NCBI RefSeq assembly: GCF_027887165.1
Contig: NC_077228.1
Location: forward strand, 103,814,350 to 103,878,349
Direction of reading: 5' to 3'
Length of the DNA stretch: 64,000 nucleotides
Source: Monodelphis domestica
Lineage: Eukaryota; Chordata; Mammalia; Didelphimorphia; Didelphidae
Shown: positions 21,304 to 32,060 of the stretch, one piece after another
How positions within the stretch are numbered: the stretch's first letter is position 1
Layout: every line of letters starts with the position of its first letter
Notes under the pieces: generated by a model
Database searches by the model: none
What the model saw: only the letters and a program-made list of their open reading frames with translations
Told to the model about the DNA's origin: nothing
Position numbers and translations under genes: made by a program

Positions 21304-21744
21304 CCTGGAGGAATTCCATGTGAACTGGAAAGACCTCCAGGAATTGATGCAGAGGGAAAGGAGCAGAACCAGGAGAACACTGTACACAGAGACAGATACA
21401 CTGTGGTACAATTGAATGTAATGGACTTCTCTACTAGCAGCAGTGCAAGGACCCAGGACAATCCAGAAGACCTTATGAGAAAGAACCTATTCACATCCAG
21501 AGAAAGAACAGTGGGAACAGAAACACAGAAGAAAAACATGATTGGCCACATAGTGTGATGGGGATATGATCAGGATTTTGATGTTAAAAGTTCACTCTAC
21601 TGCAAATATGAATAACATGGAAATAGATTTTGAACAATGTATAACCCAGTGGAACTATTTGTCAGCTCTGGGAAGGGGGAGGAAAGAGAGGGAGGAATCA
21701 TTAACCATGAAACCATGGAAAAATATTCTAAATTAAAAAAAATG
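21304..21744 (+). mobile_element. 5'-truncated L1 3' end, plus
   Basis: 441 bp, same 3' UTR family as 17525-18152 (GGAGGAATTCCATGTGAACT, CACATCCAGAGAAAGAACAG). TSD TTATCTCATT at 21294-21303 and 21745-21754. Confidence 0.9.
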
Positions 21745-21754
21745 TTATCTCATT

Positions 21755-21912
21755 AAGGGTAGCTAGGTGGCTAAAGCACCAGACCTGGGTTCAAATGTGA
21801 CCTCAGATACTTTCTAGCAGTTTAACCCTGGACAAATCACTTAATTCCATTTGCCTTTCCATTCTTGGAGTTGTTACTAAGACAGAAAGTAAGAGTTAAA
21901 AATAAATAAAAA
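21755..21912 (+). mobile_element. SINE-A, plus
   Basis: GGGTAGCTAGGTGGCTAAAG to CTAAGACAGAAAGTAAGAG and an A-rich end, directly after the L1's right TSD. Confidence 0.85.
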
Positions 21913-22118
21913 AACAAGTATCTTGTTAGTCTTTAGAGGTAGGGGCTATTATTATTATTATTACCCTTTTACAGTTGATGAAACTGAAGCAAAGCTTCGA
22001 AGGTTAAGTGAATTATCCAGAGTCACACAGTGTCTGATGCTAGATTTGAACTCAGATCTTCCTGACTATAGATCTAGCACTATATCCACTGACCCACATA
22101 CCTGTTTATCTAAGACCA

Positions 22119-22316
22119 ATTTATTTTTTAAAAAGCCCTTACCTTCTGCCTTAAAATCCATTCTAAGTATTGCTTCCATGGCAGAAGAGCAGTAAGGGCT
22201 AGGCAATTGGAAACCAGGGGCTTGTCCAGGGTCACATAGCTAGGAAGTGTCTGAGGTCACATTTGAACCCAGGACTTCTCTTCTGGCTTTCTATCTACTG
22301 AGCCACCTAGCAGCCT
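22119..22316 (-). mobile_element. SINE-A, minus
   Basis: AAGCCCTTACCTTCTGCC to GAGCCACCTAGCAGCC. CTAAGACCA flanks it (22110-22118 and 22317-22325). Confidence 0.9.
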
Positions 22317-22628
22317 CTAAGACCATTTTCTTTTGATACAATTTTTTTTCTTGCCTCCCCACTCTTTACAAGGAAAAACAACAAAGCACAAAATGCTGTT
22401 CCTTTTAAGTGAAAATTATTTTTGAAAGAAAACAATTTGCTTTGCCTTGCTACTACTAACCAGTGTCTCCAGCACCATGCTCTTATTTGGAAATAAATCT
22501 TTTCAACTTTCTACTAAGACAAGTGGCTTGGTTAGACTTACAAGTCAGGGCTCCAAGCTTTTCATTTTAGCTTTGCCCCAGATTCTTGATCTGGCCTAGG
22601 AACTGTTTGGAGAATTCACAGAGAATAA

Positions 22629-22860
22629 AATAATAATAGCTAATATTTATAAAACACTTAATATGTACCAGACTCTATTTACAATTCTTATCTCATTTGA
22701 TTCCCACAACAATCCTAGGACATAGGTGCTAACCCCATTTTAGAGATGAGGAAAGAGGCAGAGATTAAGTGACTTGTCCAGAACTACCAAACTAATAAGT
22801 AATAGGTATCTGAAACTAGATCTTGAAATCCGGGCTTCCTTGACTCCAGGTCCTGTGCTT
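22629..22860 (-). mobile_element. MIR/THER1-type SINE, minus
   Basis: AGCTAATATTTATAAAACAC, TTGATTCCCACAACAATCC, TTAGAGATGAGGAAAGAGG. Confidence 0.8.
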
Positions 22861-22906
22861 ATTTTTTTTCTAGCATTCCCCTCAACTCACACCCTAATGT
22901 GCATGG

Positions 22907-22907
<1 letters not shown>

Positions 22908-22940
<33 letters not shown>
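22908..22940. repeat. (CA)n microsatellite
   Basis: About 16 CA units, followed by imperfect CACGCA. Confidence 0.95.
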
Positions 22941-22943
<3 letters not shown>

Positions 22944-23204
22944 CACCCACGCACGCACACGCATGTGCAAACAAACCTCAGAGCCCAGTTTTTGAGCTCT
23001 GATCACCTCCAATCCCAGTGACCAGGTTCTTGGGCCCTGGTAATGCTTGGATTTCTCTTGCATCTTTCTTCCAATAGCCATGAAAACCCTCTATAGAGAT
23101 ATCCAAGAAGAGGAATTTTCTCTCTTTTCTTTTTTCCCCTCACTGCTCTCTTCAAGCAGAAGCTTAATAACCAGCTGTCACAGATGCTATAAAGAAGATT
23201 GCTG

Positions 23205-23545
23205 CTTTAAGTAGGAGGTCGAACTAGACAATCTCTAAGGTACCATCAAATTCAAAGACGGATTCGGTTCTATGATCTCTCCCGCTTATTCATTCCTGTT
23301 CTCTGCTTCCCCTTTGCCTTTCATCTTTCCCCTCTTCTCCTTCTTCCAAAACTCACTGAAGGGGCAACAGGACAAGAAACTGGAGTGGCAAAGTATAGCA
23401 GAGATAGCTTTGGAGTTGGAAGATCCAAGTTCAAATCTCAGCCTTAAAGATTCCTGTGACCTTGGACAAATAGCATCTCAATTTCCTCTCTCAAGGGGTT
23501 AAACCGACTGATCTGTAAGGCTACTTTCAGTGCTTCTCCTATGAC
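23205..23545 (+). mobile_element. SINE/LINE 3'-end motif and MIR, plus
   Basis: 23205-23280 carries the GTCGAACTAGACAATCTCTA, TTCTATGATCTCT end typical of MIR or CR1/L3 tails. 23380-23545 is a separate MIR (GAAGATCCAAGTTCAAATCT, GACCTTGGACAAATAGC). Confidence 0.6.
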
Positions 23546-23711
23546 TTACAGAGTCATGTTGGTGTTAGAAGAGTCCAAGAGATCCAGATGAAGAAACAGG
23601 CTCAGGGAGCTTTGAGTTTGTTAAAAGCCACGTGACTGTTAGTGGCAGTCAAGACTAGAATGTAGATCTTTAGTACTTTTTCCACTATTCTGATTAAAGA
23701 TAAGACAGCAA

Positions 23712-23908
23712 CTGGGGTCAGGTAGGTGGCTCAGTGCATTGAGAACCAGGCCTGGAGACAGAAGGTCCTAGGTTCAAAAATGGTCCTAGGTTCAAAAATG
23801 GCCTCTGACACTTTCTAGCCAAATAACCCTGTTGCCTAGCCCTTACCACTCTTCTGCCTTGTAACCAATATACAGTATTGATTCTAAGACAGAAAATAAG
23901 ACTTAAAA
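23712..23908 (+). mobile_element. SINE-A, plus, with an internal 18-bp duplication
   Basis: GGTAGGTGGCTCAGTGCATT to TTCTAAGACAGAAAATAAG. The 18-mer GGTCCTAGGTTCAAAAAT occurs twice in tandem (23764-23799). An AAAGATAAG-type repeat flanks it. Confidence 0.88.
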
Positions 23909-23929
23909 AAAAGATAAGGCAGAAGCATG

Positions 23930-23985
23930 AGGAACAGAGAATAGTGCCTGGCTTATAGTAGGTGCTTAATAAATGATTGATCAGG
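23930..23985 (+). mobile_element. L2 3' end, plus
   Basis: GTGCCTGGCTTATAGTAGGT, GCTTAATAAATGATTGAT. Confidence 0.75.
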
Positions 23986-24059
23986 TCTCAGTTCCATAGT
24001 CCTTCTCTGCTGAAGAGATGGAAAAGCATCAATGTAACTAAGTTCAAGCATCTGAAGAT

Positions 24060-24250
24060 GTTTCTGATCTGTGACTCAGTGGATAGAGAGAACCAGGCCT
24101 AGAGACAAGAGGTCTTATATTCAAATCTGACCTTTGGATACTTCTCAGCTGTGTGACCCAGGGAAAGTTACTTAAACTCAATAACCTAGCCATTACCACT
24201 CTTCTGCTTTAGAATCTATATTGATTCCAAGGCAGAAGGTAATTAAAAAA
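24060..24250 (+). mobile_element. SINE-A, plus
   Basis: GTGACTCAGTGGATAGAGAG to TTGATTCCAAGGCAGAAGG; part of the head is missing. Confidence 0.8.
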
Positions 24251-24319
24251 AATAGTTCTGTTTTTTGTTGGGGGTTGGGAGAGAAGCCCAAAGGAAAGTG
24301 GAAGTTTCAAGTCCCCCCC

Positions 24320-24425
24320 CCCACCCTACATGTACAACCTTGGATAAGTCTCTTAACCTCCCTGGGCCTCAGTTTCCTAAACTGTCAAATGTCTAGGTTA
24401 TGCTAGATGGCCTCTTTAGAGCCAA
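24320..24425 (+). mobile_element. MIR 3' part, plus
   Basis: CAACCTTGGATAAGTCTCTT, GGCCTCAGTTTCCTAAACTG, GCTAGATGGCCTCTTTAGAG. Confidence 0.7.
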
Positions 24426-24838
24426 GACCTTAATGAAGGGTCAGTTAGGGAGTAAGAATCCTCTTGGGACTCTTCCCCCACCTTCTCCTAGGGAATCAAG
24501 AAAATGCCATTTAGAATAGGAGTTGGTGGTGGGGGGAGGAAGGGAGAAGGATGTGAGGATATAAGGAAAGGGGCACTAAGAAGAGATGGAGGTTCAATGA
24601 GCCAAGGAAAACCTCATTTGGGTAAAGGTTTTTGGCTCTGGCAGGAAGGAACCTGAGCCACACCACCAGAGTTGCTCTTTCTACTTCTGGGAGAGAGGAG
24701 AGATGGGGAGCTGGGGGGGAGGGGCACGGGGAGGGGCGTGGAGAAGGCAAGAAAGGGTTACAGGGAATAGCTTTCCAATGACAAAGTCTGGAAGGGACCC
24801 ATGCCTCCGCCCCTCTGCGGGTTAAACTGGCACGGGGC

Positions 24839-24860
24839 GGGGGGGGGGGGGGGGGGGGGG
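24839..24860. repeat. G22 homopolymer run
   Basis: Twenty-two uninterrupted G, preceded by GGGGC. Capable of G-quadruplex folding and prone to length error. Confidence 0.9.
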
Positions 24861-25009
24861 AGAGATCCACAGCAGAGGAGTCCCCTTTCTCCCTCCCTCC
24901 CTCCCTCCCTCCCTCAATCCCTCTATCTCCTCCCATCCCGGCAGTGGCCTGGCACACCCACCCCTCCCCTAAGCCAGCAGCATAAAGGGCTGGCGTGTGC
25001 CTCGAGGGC

Positions 25010-25360
25010 AGCGGGTCACATGGCTCCACCTCCTCGCCCGGGGATCCCGGGGGACCTCACTTTGTTCAGGATGCTGCCGAGCGTACCCATTGTGGAGGCA
25101 CAGCCCTCTGCTGCCTCCGGGCTAGGGCTCTGAGAGGAAGAGGAGGAGGAGGAGGAGGAGGACAAGGACGCAGGCAGACGCCGCCGGCCGCACTTGGGCT
25201 CAGGGGCTGGGACTGGCGGCCAGGGGGAGCCCCAGAACAAACTTTGTGAGGCGCGAGGGTACATCCCGGAGGCAGCTCTGAAAGGGAATTAGGTCCAAAA
25301 GTGGAAGATGGGCAGCTCCCACCGGCATGCGTAAGCGGACTTGGAGTACAGACCCGAACG
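25010..25360 (+). other. Candidate first exon with consensus splice donor
   Basis: Inferred exon inside the CpG island, ending in GACCCGAACG followed by GTGAGTGG at 25361, a consensus donor. Three ATGs were examined. 25020 opens a 37-codon frame that closes at 25133. 25308 (A at -3, G at +4) opens only eight codons. 25327 is open through the donor (MRKRTWSTDPN, then a split codon). So it is either mostly 5' UTR with upstream ORFs, or coding starts at 25327. A (GAG)n patch lies at about 25136-25162. No acceptor or second exon was recognised and the gene is not identified. Confidence 0.45.
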
Positions 25361-25589
25361 GTGAGTGGCTTCTCGCCTGACTCGGTGGCCTCGGGAGGTC
25401 CCGGCGTCGGAGTCACTACCGGTTTGGCGGGGTTGAGGGAATCAGAGAAGTCTGACACTTGGGGTTCCAGCTGGGGATGATGGGCAATGCCCAGTCTTGG
25501 ACAGGGGCTTGGTTTGGCGGAGGGAAGAAAATTGCCGACTGGTGAGTGAGAAAAGGGTAGGAGTTGGGGGGCAGGAGAGACGAGACACG

Positions 25590-25870
25590 GAGAAACCGAG
25601 ATTGAATCACAGAGAGAGATAGACAGAGACAGAAACAGAGACAATTAGAGTGAAAGAGGCAGACAGAGACAGAATCACAGAGATAGACAGAGACAGAAAC
25701 AGACAGAATCACAGAGAGACAGACGGAAAGAGACAAACACAAAGAGAGACAGAATCACAGGGACAAACCGAATCAAAGAGAGACATATAAAGACTGAGGC
25801 AGAGACACTGAGGGGGCCAAGGCAGAGACAGACAGAAACAGAGACAAAGAGGCAGACAGAAGCAGAGAAA
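25590..25870. repeat. (CAGAGA)/(GACAGA)n purine-rich repeat
   Basis: Imperfect 6- to 8-base units of CAGAGA and GACAGA over ~280 bp, within what would be intron 1. Confidence 0.9.
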
Positions 25871-27204
25871 TCTATAGCTGTGCCTGCCTTACTGACAAAT
25901 ATATCGTTTTATATTGGCACTTATTAAAACAGTCAGCTTTAGGACTATCTGTTACAAGCCTTGGTTGTCCCATCCACTTGATATGTATGTAAGTATCTAG
26001 AGTTTCTGTGAGGGCAGGCACAAAACGGAGAGTACTGTATTTCCCACACTCCTTCCCACATCTGTAACTCCTAGTCTTAAAGCTCCTAATGCCACTGACC
26101 TCTCTCCAGCTTGTTGACCAGTAACAGAGGGCATGAAGAGCCAAAGGGCTAGGGCAGGTGACTTTGTAGGCTGTTTCAGAGCTCACCTCCTATAAAGTCC
26201 CTGAGTTTGGGATCAGGAAACATCCCCAATCCCCCAACTTCTCTGTAATAGTTTCTGACCTTCACTCTGCTGCTTTCCTCCCTGGGATGGCCCCTCTTCC
26301 TCCCCACCCCCCAAATGTCTGCTGTCTGGAAGCAAAGGAAACTCTTGGGGAATGAAGTATATTAGAGGGTCATTCTAGAGACCTAAATCCTGGGAGGGAA
26401 AGGAGTGTGTCACACACACGCACACATTCATTCACTCACAAAAGGCCAGCTCAACTCCATACAGAGCAAATGTGGAAGGCAAGAATTGGGGGGAAGGGGG
26501 AAGAGGGAGACAACAAGTCAATTTATCTTAGCAAAGGGAGAACCTTGCTCCCCAGATTACAAGAACATCAGCTGGTAGAGAAACCAGACTTTGCTAGGAC
26601 ATTCACTGGGCTCAGCTGGCTGGCGTCCTAGCAATACGGGAATCAGCTCCATCTTCTTGCTGATGATATGTTGTTTATCTCGTTTCCTGTTTCAATGATT
26701 CAAGATGCCATTGGTTCATTGGAACTTAATGCCAAGGATGACTTATATGAGACTGCTGTACAAACAAGAACCTTGCCGGTATTCTCTTCTTTGGTCTTGT
26801 GTCTCCAGATTATCTAGCACCAAGGATCTCACCTCCAGATTTCACTTGTGATAGAGACCAGCACATCATACAAGGGGTGTGTGTGTCAGAGCTAGGAAGT
26901 TAATTCAGGATTCATTCAGGGTCATTGATTTCCCTTTGTCCAAGGCATTGTTAGAGGCTTTAAAAACTATATCTGTTGAGTATCTTGGTTTCAGTTAGAA
27001 GTTTGTATTTTGGTCACTTCTGTTTTGGGGGTTCAGTCTGGACATATCGAAGGCACAGGAAAGCAGAACTATACTCCTCTGCCAAAAAAGTTGTGTCTTG
27101 TAGATATATTTGTTTCCAGGACTGGTTTCTAAGGGGAAATCTGATTGTAGCTTCTCTATTTAAATCTGTTACTACCTCATTTTTACATCATGTTTTATGG
27201 TTTA
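25871..27204. other. Unannotated stretch, possibly intronic
   Basis: 1.3 kb with no SINE or LINE that I recognise, unusual for this window. Open frames here are short and unsupported. It directly follows the CpG island. Confidence 0.45.
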
Positions 27205-27400
27205 TAAAGGGCACACTTGCTTGTCATCATAACAACCTTGGAGGTTACATGCTATTATTAATCCTATTTTACAAATGAGGAAACTGAGGCTTAGAGAGAC
27301 TATGTGACTTGCCCAGGATCATGAAGTTGGTAGTATGTGAGGCAGGAAATGAACTCATATATTTCTGATGTTAAGGTCACAGGTCCCTCTTCTACTTCTC
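27205..27400 (-). mobile_element. MIR-type SINE, minus
   Basis: ATAACAACCTTGGAGGTTAC, CAAATGAGGAAACTGAGGCT, GTGACTTGCCCAGGATCATG. Confidence 0.8.
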
Positions 27401-27524
27401 ATTGCCTCTGCTTTACACTAACAAGCTGGATAACTTGGATGAAGCTATTTACATATTTTACATCATTGTTTTTTCATTATAGAAAAGGAGTATGAGAAAG
27501 CTTGAAGGTGCTTTGAGACTTTCA

Positions 27525-27690
27525 TTGACCTAAGTAGTGGGAAAATACCTTCAAGCCTCACTAACATACTGGATGACCTTGGATAAGTTACTTTCCCTTT
27601 CTAGACCTCAGTTTCTTCATCCATAAAATGAATGGGTTAGAGTAGATGGTCTCTGAGATCCTTTCTAACTCAACAAATATTGTCATTCTA
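27525..27690 (+). mobile_element. MIR-type SINE, plus
   Basis: ATGACCTTGGATAAGTTACT, GACCTCAGTTTCTTCATCC, GAGTAGATGGTCTCTGAGAT. Confidence 0.75.
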
Positions 27691-28082
27691 AACTTCCATG
27701 AGTCCTCACTGGAACCCCCAACTCAAGATTTTAACCCAAGAGCTGATAGTAAAACATTTAGTTTCACCTTTTATTTTGTGAATCCTGGCCTGAAGCAAGG
27801 CTACTGCTGTTCAGTTTGAGAAGGAAAACTACTTGGAGTCTGGCCAGCTTCAAACATTTTGGCATTATCTGGGTTCTGGGTTTCTCAGGCTGGGAGTATA
27901 GCCTCTTGGGGGAGCCTCTGAGGAAAGCTGAAGTATTGTTTTTCCTTTTCTTGTCTAATCCTCCCCCACTCCCAGCCCAACTAGCCCACATCCTCTGGAA
28001 GAAGCCTCTGGGGTCTCCTTCAGCTCTGGCTCAAAGGAAAGGAACACCCTAGCCTAGGAAGGTCTCCTGACTGTCTTAAAAA

Positions 28083-28187
28083 TTCTCTCTCTCTCTCTCT
28101 CCCTCTCCCTCTCCCCCTCTCTCTCTCCCTCTCCCTCTCCCCCTCTCTCTCTCCCTCTCCCTCTCCCTCTCCCTCTCTCTCTCCCTC

Positions 28188-28272
<85 letters not shown>

Positions 28273-28310
28273 CTTTGTTTGTGTCTCTGTCTCTCTATCT
28301 GTCTGCCTCT
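28083..28310. repeat. (CT)n / (CTCTCC)n polypyrimidine tract
   Basis: Uninterrupted C/T on the + strand from 28083 to 28260, with CTCTCC units in the first half and pure CT in the second, then a (TG)n patch and imperfect TCTG. Confidence 0.97.
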
Positions 28311-28319
28311 CTCTTGCCT

Positions 28320-29624
28320 TTAAAATCCTATCTGAAGTAGAGCAGTGATGAATGGTATAAGCAATGGTAGCTAGTATTTAGAATGTCCCTAGTGTTGCTT
28401 CTATAGAACTCTCTGCAGATGTTACCTAGGAGCAAATGTTACTAACCAAGGGAGGAACAGAAACCCTGCAAGGGATAAGTGTTGCAGGCTTTCCAAAGAA
28501 GTCAACCACTTGCCCCTAGTGCCTCTGGGTAGAGGGAACAGAGAGAACTCAGAAATGGAGCAATACTTGGCAAAAGTACCATCTTTTCAGGCCTTTGTTC
28601 TTTAGCTCTACTCACCATAGAAGAATAATTTAAAGCATTTGTCTTTCTTTCTTCTGGAATGTTTATATATCAGCACATACATTTATGTATAAATACATAC
28701 ATATAGATATTCATGCATACATATATGTGTAGATACACACATATATTTATATAAGTATCAGTTAATTCTAAAACAGAGATTACCACAGGAACCAGTCTTC
28801 TAAATCTAATCTGTTCCCTTGACCTCCCAAGAAGGCTGACTCAGGCCTCACTAGGACATTCCAGTTTCCTCTGAGGTGGTAGGGATTTTGATACTCTGTT
28901 TCCTGTGTTTCCTGAGACGTGAAAAGAAGCCGGATGACTGAACCCTGAGCCACTCAGATAGACCAGTGAAAGCTACTCCCTGACTCAGTACCCTATTCAA
29001 ATCTCACATGCCTTCTCCCAAATCCACTTACAGAACTCGAATTTTAATAGGAGATGCAATTCCATAAAAGAAAATTTAAAGGTACTAAATGCATCTGGCC
29101 TGGCACAAGCCCATGAATACCAGGATATTTTCACTTCAAAGGATTCTGAGATGATGTATTGAGGCCCAGCCCTCCAAGGATTCTTTCATTACTGCTATTT
29201 GTAGCTAGAAAAGTAGGGCGATTGAGAGAGTTAATATGAAGTACTCAAGGCATGACCCCTAACCCCTGGGGGAGTCAGCATCCAAGATGGACTTCTCATT
29301 CAGGTGCCCAGGAGTCCCACTCTCCGGCTTAACTCATCCGCACCCAGGGAAATTCAGCAGGTTTGAAACTTAGATATATAAGGTAGCAGATTCCCATGGT
29401 TGTCAAAGTCAAGAATCAGTAAGACCAAAGGAGTGAATTGAGTCATTTTGCTGATTTTTCACTGAGGACCATTAACTAGGAATCTCTCAATGTCTTTACC
29501 CAACTGCTCTACATCTTCTTAAACAATAGGAACTGTGGATGCATGATTGCTCAACTTTATATAAATTCACATGACCTCAAAATAGGTTGTATTGGAGGAT
29601 AATCCATGATAACTTGGTGGTGAT
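28320..29624. other. Unannotated stretch
   Basis: A degenerate ATACATAC patch lies at about 28665-28755. No repeat family or exon was recognised in the rest. Confidence 0.45.
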
Positions 29625-29644
29625 GACAAAGTGGTGGTGGTGGT

Positions 29645-29699
<55 letters not shown>

Positions 29700-29742
29700 A
29701 TAGTAGTAGTAGTAGTAGTAATAGTAGTAGTAGTAGTAGTAA

Positions 29743-29779
<37 letters not shown>

Positions 29780-29792
29780 TAGTAGTAGCAGT

Positions 29793-29832
<40 letters not shown>

Positions 29833-29850
29833 GTAGTAGTAGTAGTAGTC
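29625..29850. repeat. Compound trinucleotide array (AGC)n(AGT)n
   Basis: A GTG patch, 13 AGC units (from 29645), then AGT units broken by AATAGT, then about 10 AGC units (from 29793), one AAC, and AGT units again. The AGC blocks lie symmetrically about the AGT block. Ser/Ala/Val runs read from it are not genes. Confidence 0.95.
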
Positions 29851-29985
29851 TGCTACTGAAATTGCATCTAGGCTATTTGTAGTGAGTCTATGGAAGATGC
29901 ATTTATATTCTGATACTTCTATTCAAATCCCAAAACAGTTAATTTTCTCTACCTTTGCAATAGTCCACAAAACATTAAGTACATT

Positions 29986-30226
29986 TCTAATAATAATAGA
30001 TAGCATTTGTATAGAACCTTAAGGTTTGCAAAGTACTTTATAATTATGGTCCTCATAACAACCAAAGAAGGTGGGTGCTATTTTGATCTCCATTTTATAG
30101 ATGAGGAAACTGGAAAAAAAACCCAGAGATTAAGCAATTTGCCGAGCACCACATAGTTTGTAAGTATCTGAGCCCAGATTTGAACTCAGATTTTCCTGAG
30201 TCCAAGTCCAATACTTTGTAGCCAAG
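29986..30226 (-). mobile_element. MIR/THER1-type SINE, minus
   Basis: AGATAGCATTTGTATAGAAC, TAAGGTTTGCAAAGTACTTT, TAGATGAGGAAACTGGAAAA. Confidence 0.85.
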
Positions 30227-30232
30227 TGACAC

Positions 30233-30478
30233 ATTGGTTGGCTAAGTGGTACCATAGATAGAGTGCTGGACCTGGAGAAAGGAAGACCCAGTTCAAATAT
30301 GGCCTCTAGCACTTACTAGCTGTGTGCCCTGGACAAGTCACTTAACCCCCAATTCTACATTTGCAAAGTAGACAAAGATTGTTGTGAAGATCAAATGAGA
30401 TAATAATTGTAAAGCACTTAGCACAGTACTTTATGTACATATAAAGTACTGTATAATGTTTGCTATTTAGTATTATTA
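30233..30478 (+). mobile_element. MIR/THER1-type SINE, plus
   Basis: GGCTAAGTGGTACCATAGAT, GCTGTGTGCCCTGGACAAGT, GTAAAGCACTTAGCACAGTA. Forms a head-to-head inverted pair with the preceding MIR. Confidence 0.85.
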
Positions 30479-30599
30479 TCTGCTACACATTTGAGAGGTA
30501 AGTAACAGATGGATAGAAAACAATGGGAAATTCTTTTATCTATCCCATTCCAAGGACTTTTTCTATTTTAATTCTGCCCCAAAAGATGAGAACAAGATT

Positions 30600-30830
30600 C
30601 ATAATAATGATGGTGATGATGCTAATAATAACTGACATTTATATAATAACCAGCTAGCATTCACATATCACTTTAGGGTTTTTTAAATGTTAGACATATG
30701 TTATCCAGAACTTTCATACTACAAAATGTCTTTACAGGGAGTATCTCATTTGACCCTCACCCCTAACAACCCTGGGAGGCAGATCCTTTAGGGATTATTG
30801 TCCTCACTTAAAGATGATCAGATTTAGAAA
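30600..30830 (-). mobile_element. MIR-type SINE, minus, diverged
   Basis: AACTGACATTTATATAATAA, TCTCATTTGACCCTCACCCC, AACAACCCTGGGAGGCAGAT. Confidence 0.65.
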
Positions 30831-30894
30831 ACTAGTTATCCTATTGCAAAGGAAGCAAATGTATTGTATAATTGAATTCAACTAAAAAAAAAAC

Positions 30895-31385
30895 ATTTGT
30901 TAAGAACATGCTATATGCAAGGCACTGTGCTCGGCTCTGGGGACACAAAGACAAATTAAAATAAAAACCAGCCCCTGTCCTCAAGTAACTTACATTCTAC
31001 TAGTACTTTATATATCGATGAGTGAATTTTTGTTCAGTCATTTTTTTCAGTTGTATCTGACTCTTCATGATTCCATTTGGAATTTTCTCAGCAAAAATAC
31101 TGGAATAATCTGCCATTTCTTTTTCTAGTTCATTTTACAGATGAGGAAACTGAGCCAAACAGTATTAAATGACTTTCCCAGAGTCATACAGCTAGTGTTG
31201 AAGACAGATTTGAACTCAGGAAAATGAATTTCCCTGACTCCAGATCTGGCACTCTACCCACTGTGCTACCTAGCTGCCCAAGTGAATTTTACATAAATAA
31301 GTAAAAACCTCCAGTTTTAGTGCTTTTAAAGTTTACAACAGCACTAAGACTTTTAGAGTACTATGTGTAATACAATGTAAAGAGG
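30895..31385 (+). mobile_element. Old mammalian repeat, split by SINE-B
   Basis: AACATGCTATATGCAAGGCA, CTGTGCTCGGCTCTGGGGA, CCTCAAGTAACTTACATTCT. The SINE at 31031-31280 sits in its right part; the outer limit is uncertain. Confidence 0.45.
31031..31280 (-). mobile_element. SINE-B, minus, perfect 10-bp TSD
   Basis: TGTTCAGTCA to GTGCTACCTAGCTGCCCA. AGTGAATTTT at 31021-31030 and 31281-31290. Confidence 0.92.
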
Positions 31386-32050
31386 GAGAAAACACTAACA
31401 TTTTAGGAGTATCGAGGATCTTGTAGGATATGGCACTTGCGATGAGCTTGAAGTAAGCTAAAGATTCTGAGCCAGAGATGAAGAAGATGTACCTTTCAGG
31501 TAGGAGGGAACAGCACATGCAAAAACTCAGAGATGGGAGGTATATACTTCTGGAAACAGTGGGTAGAGTTCATGAAGGGAATAATGTAAAATAAATCTGA
31601 AAAGGTTGGCTGTACTATAAGACAATTGAGTAGAACAGTGACTAGAGTGCTGTACCTAAGGAAGATTCCTTAGGTTCAAATCTGAGTTTAGACACTTATT
31701 AGCTGTGTGACTCTGGACAAGTCACTTACTCCCGTTTGCTTTAGTTTCCTCATCTATAAAATATGAGCTAGAGAAGAAAATGACAAACCACTCCTATATC
31801 TTTGCCAAAAAATCCCAAATGGGGTTATAAAGAGTCTGACACGACTGAAATGAAACAACAGGCTGAACTATGAAAGGCTTTAAATACCAGGCTGGAGACT
31901 TTGTCCCATAAACAATACGGATCAACTGAAGCTTCTAGATAAGGGAAGAGACCATCCAACTTATAGTTTAGAAAGCTCTTTTGGCAGTTGTGTGGATGGT
32001 GAGTTAAGGACCAAAGTCACAAGAGGAAGGGGGTCTAGAGAGGAAAGGGG
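31385..32050 (+). mobile_element. Unclassified old repeat, copy 2 of 3, split by SINE-B
   Basis: ACAGCACATGCAAAAACTCA, GTTCATGAAGGGAATAATGT, then, after the SINE, TATGAAAGGCTTTAAATACC, AGAAAGCTCTTTTGGCAGTT. In order with 12380-13095. Confidence 0.5.
31619..31860 (+). mobile_element. SINE-B, plus
   Basis: ACAGTGACTAGAGTGCTGTA to GAGTCTGACACGACTGAAAT. TSD GGCTGTACTAT / GGCTGAACTAT (31608-31618, 31861-31871), one mismatch. Confidence 0.9.
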
Positions 32051-32060
32051 AATGGCAGGG

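Larger units (their letters stand above)
21228..22100 (-). mobile_element. MIR-type SINE, minus, split by an L1 and a SINE
   Basis: The left part (21228-21303) ends in TTTACAAATATTATCTCATT. The expected continuation (GAGGTAGGGGCTATTATTAT, CACACAGTGTCTGATGC) is found at about 21930-22100. L1 and SINE-A were inserted into it. Confidence 0.75.
24700..25440 (+). promoter_or_regulatory. CpG-rich island, candidate promoter
   Basis: The only host stretch dense in CpG (CGCCGCCGGCCGC, GAGGCGCGAGG, GGCGTCGGAG), in contrast with CpG-poor flanks. It holds GC/CACCC-box-like words (GGGGCGGGG, GAGGGGCGTGG), a G22 run (24839-24860), (CCCT)n at 24890-24915 and a TATA-like CATAAAGG at 24981-24988, about 30 bp before a GC-rich transcribed-looking stretch. 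The + direction is inferred from the splice donor at 25361. Confidence 0.6.

Noticed and set aside
24511..25742. Overlapping 80-190 codon frames on the minus strand at the CpG island
   Set aside because: GC-rich and repeat-driven; no domain, and the splice and promoter signals favour the plus strand.
29567..29882. Open frames with long Ser, Ala, Val, Leu, Thr runs on both strands
   Set aside because: Artefact of the trinucleotide array; frames exist on both strands.
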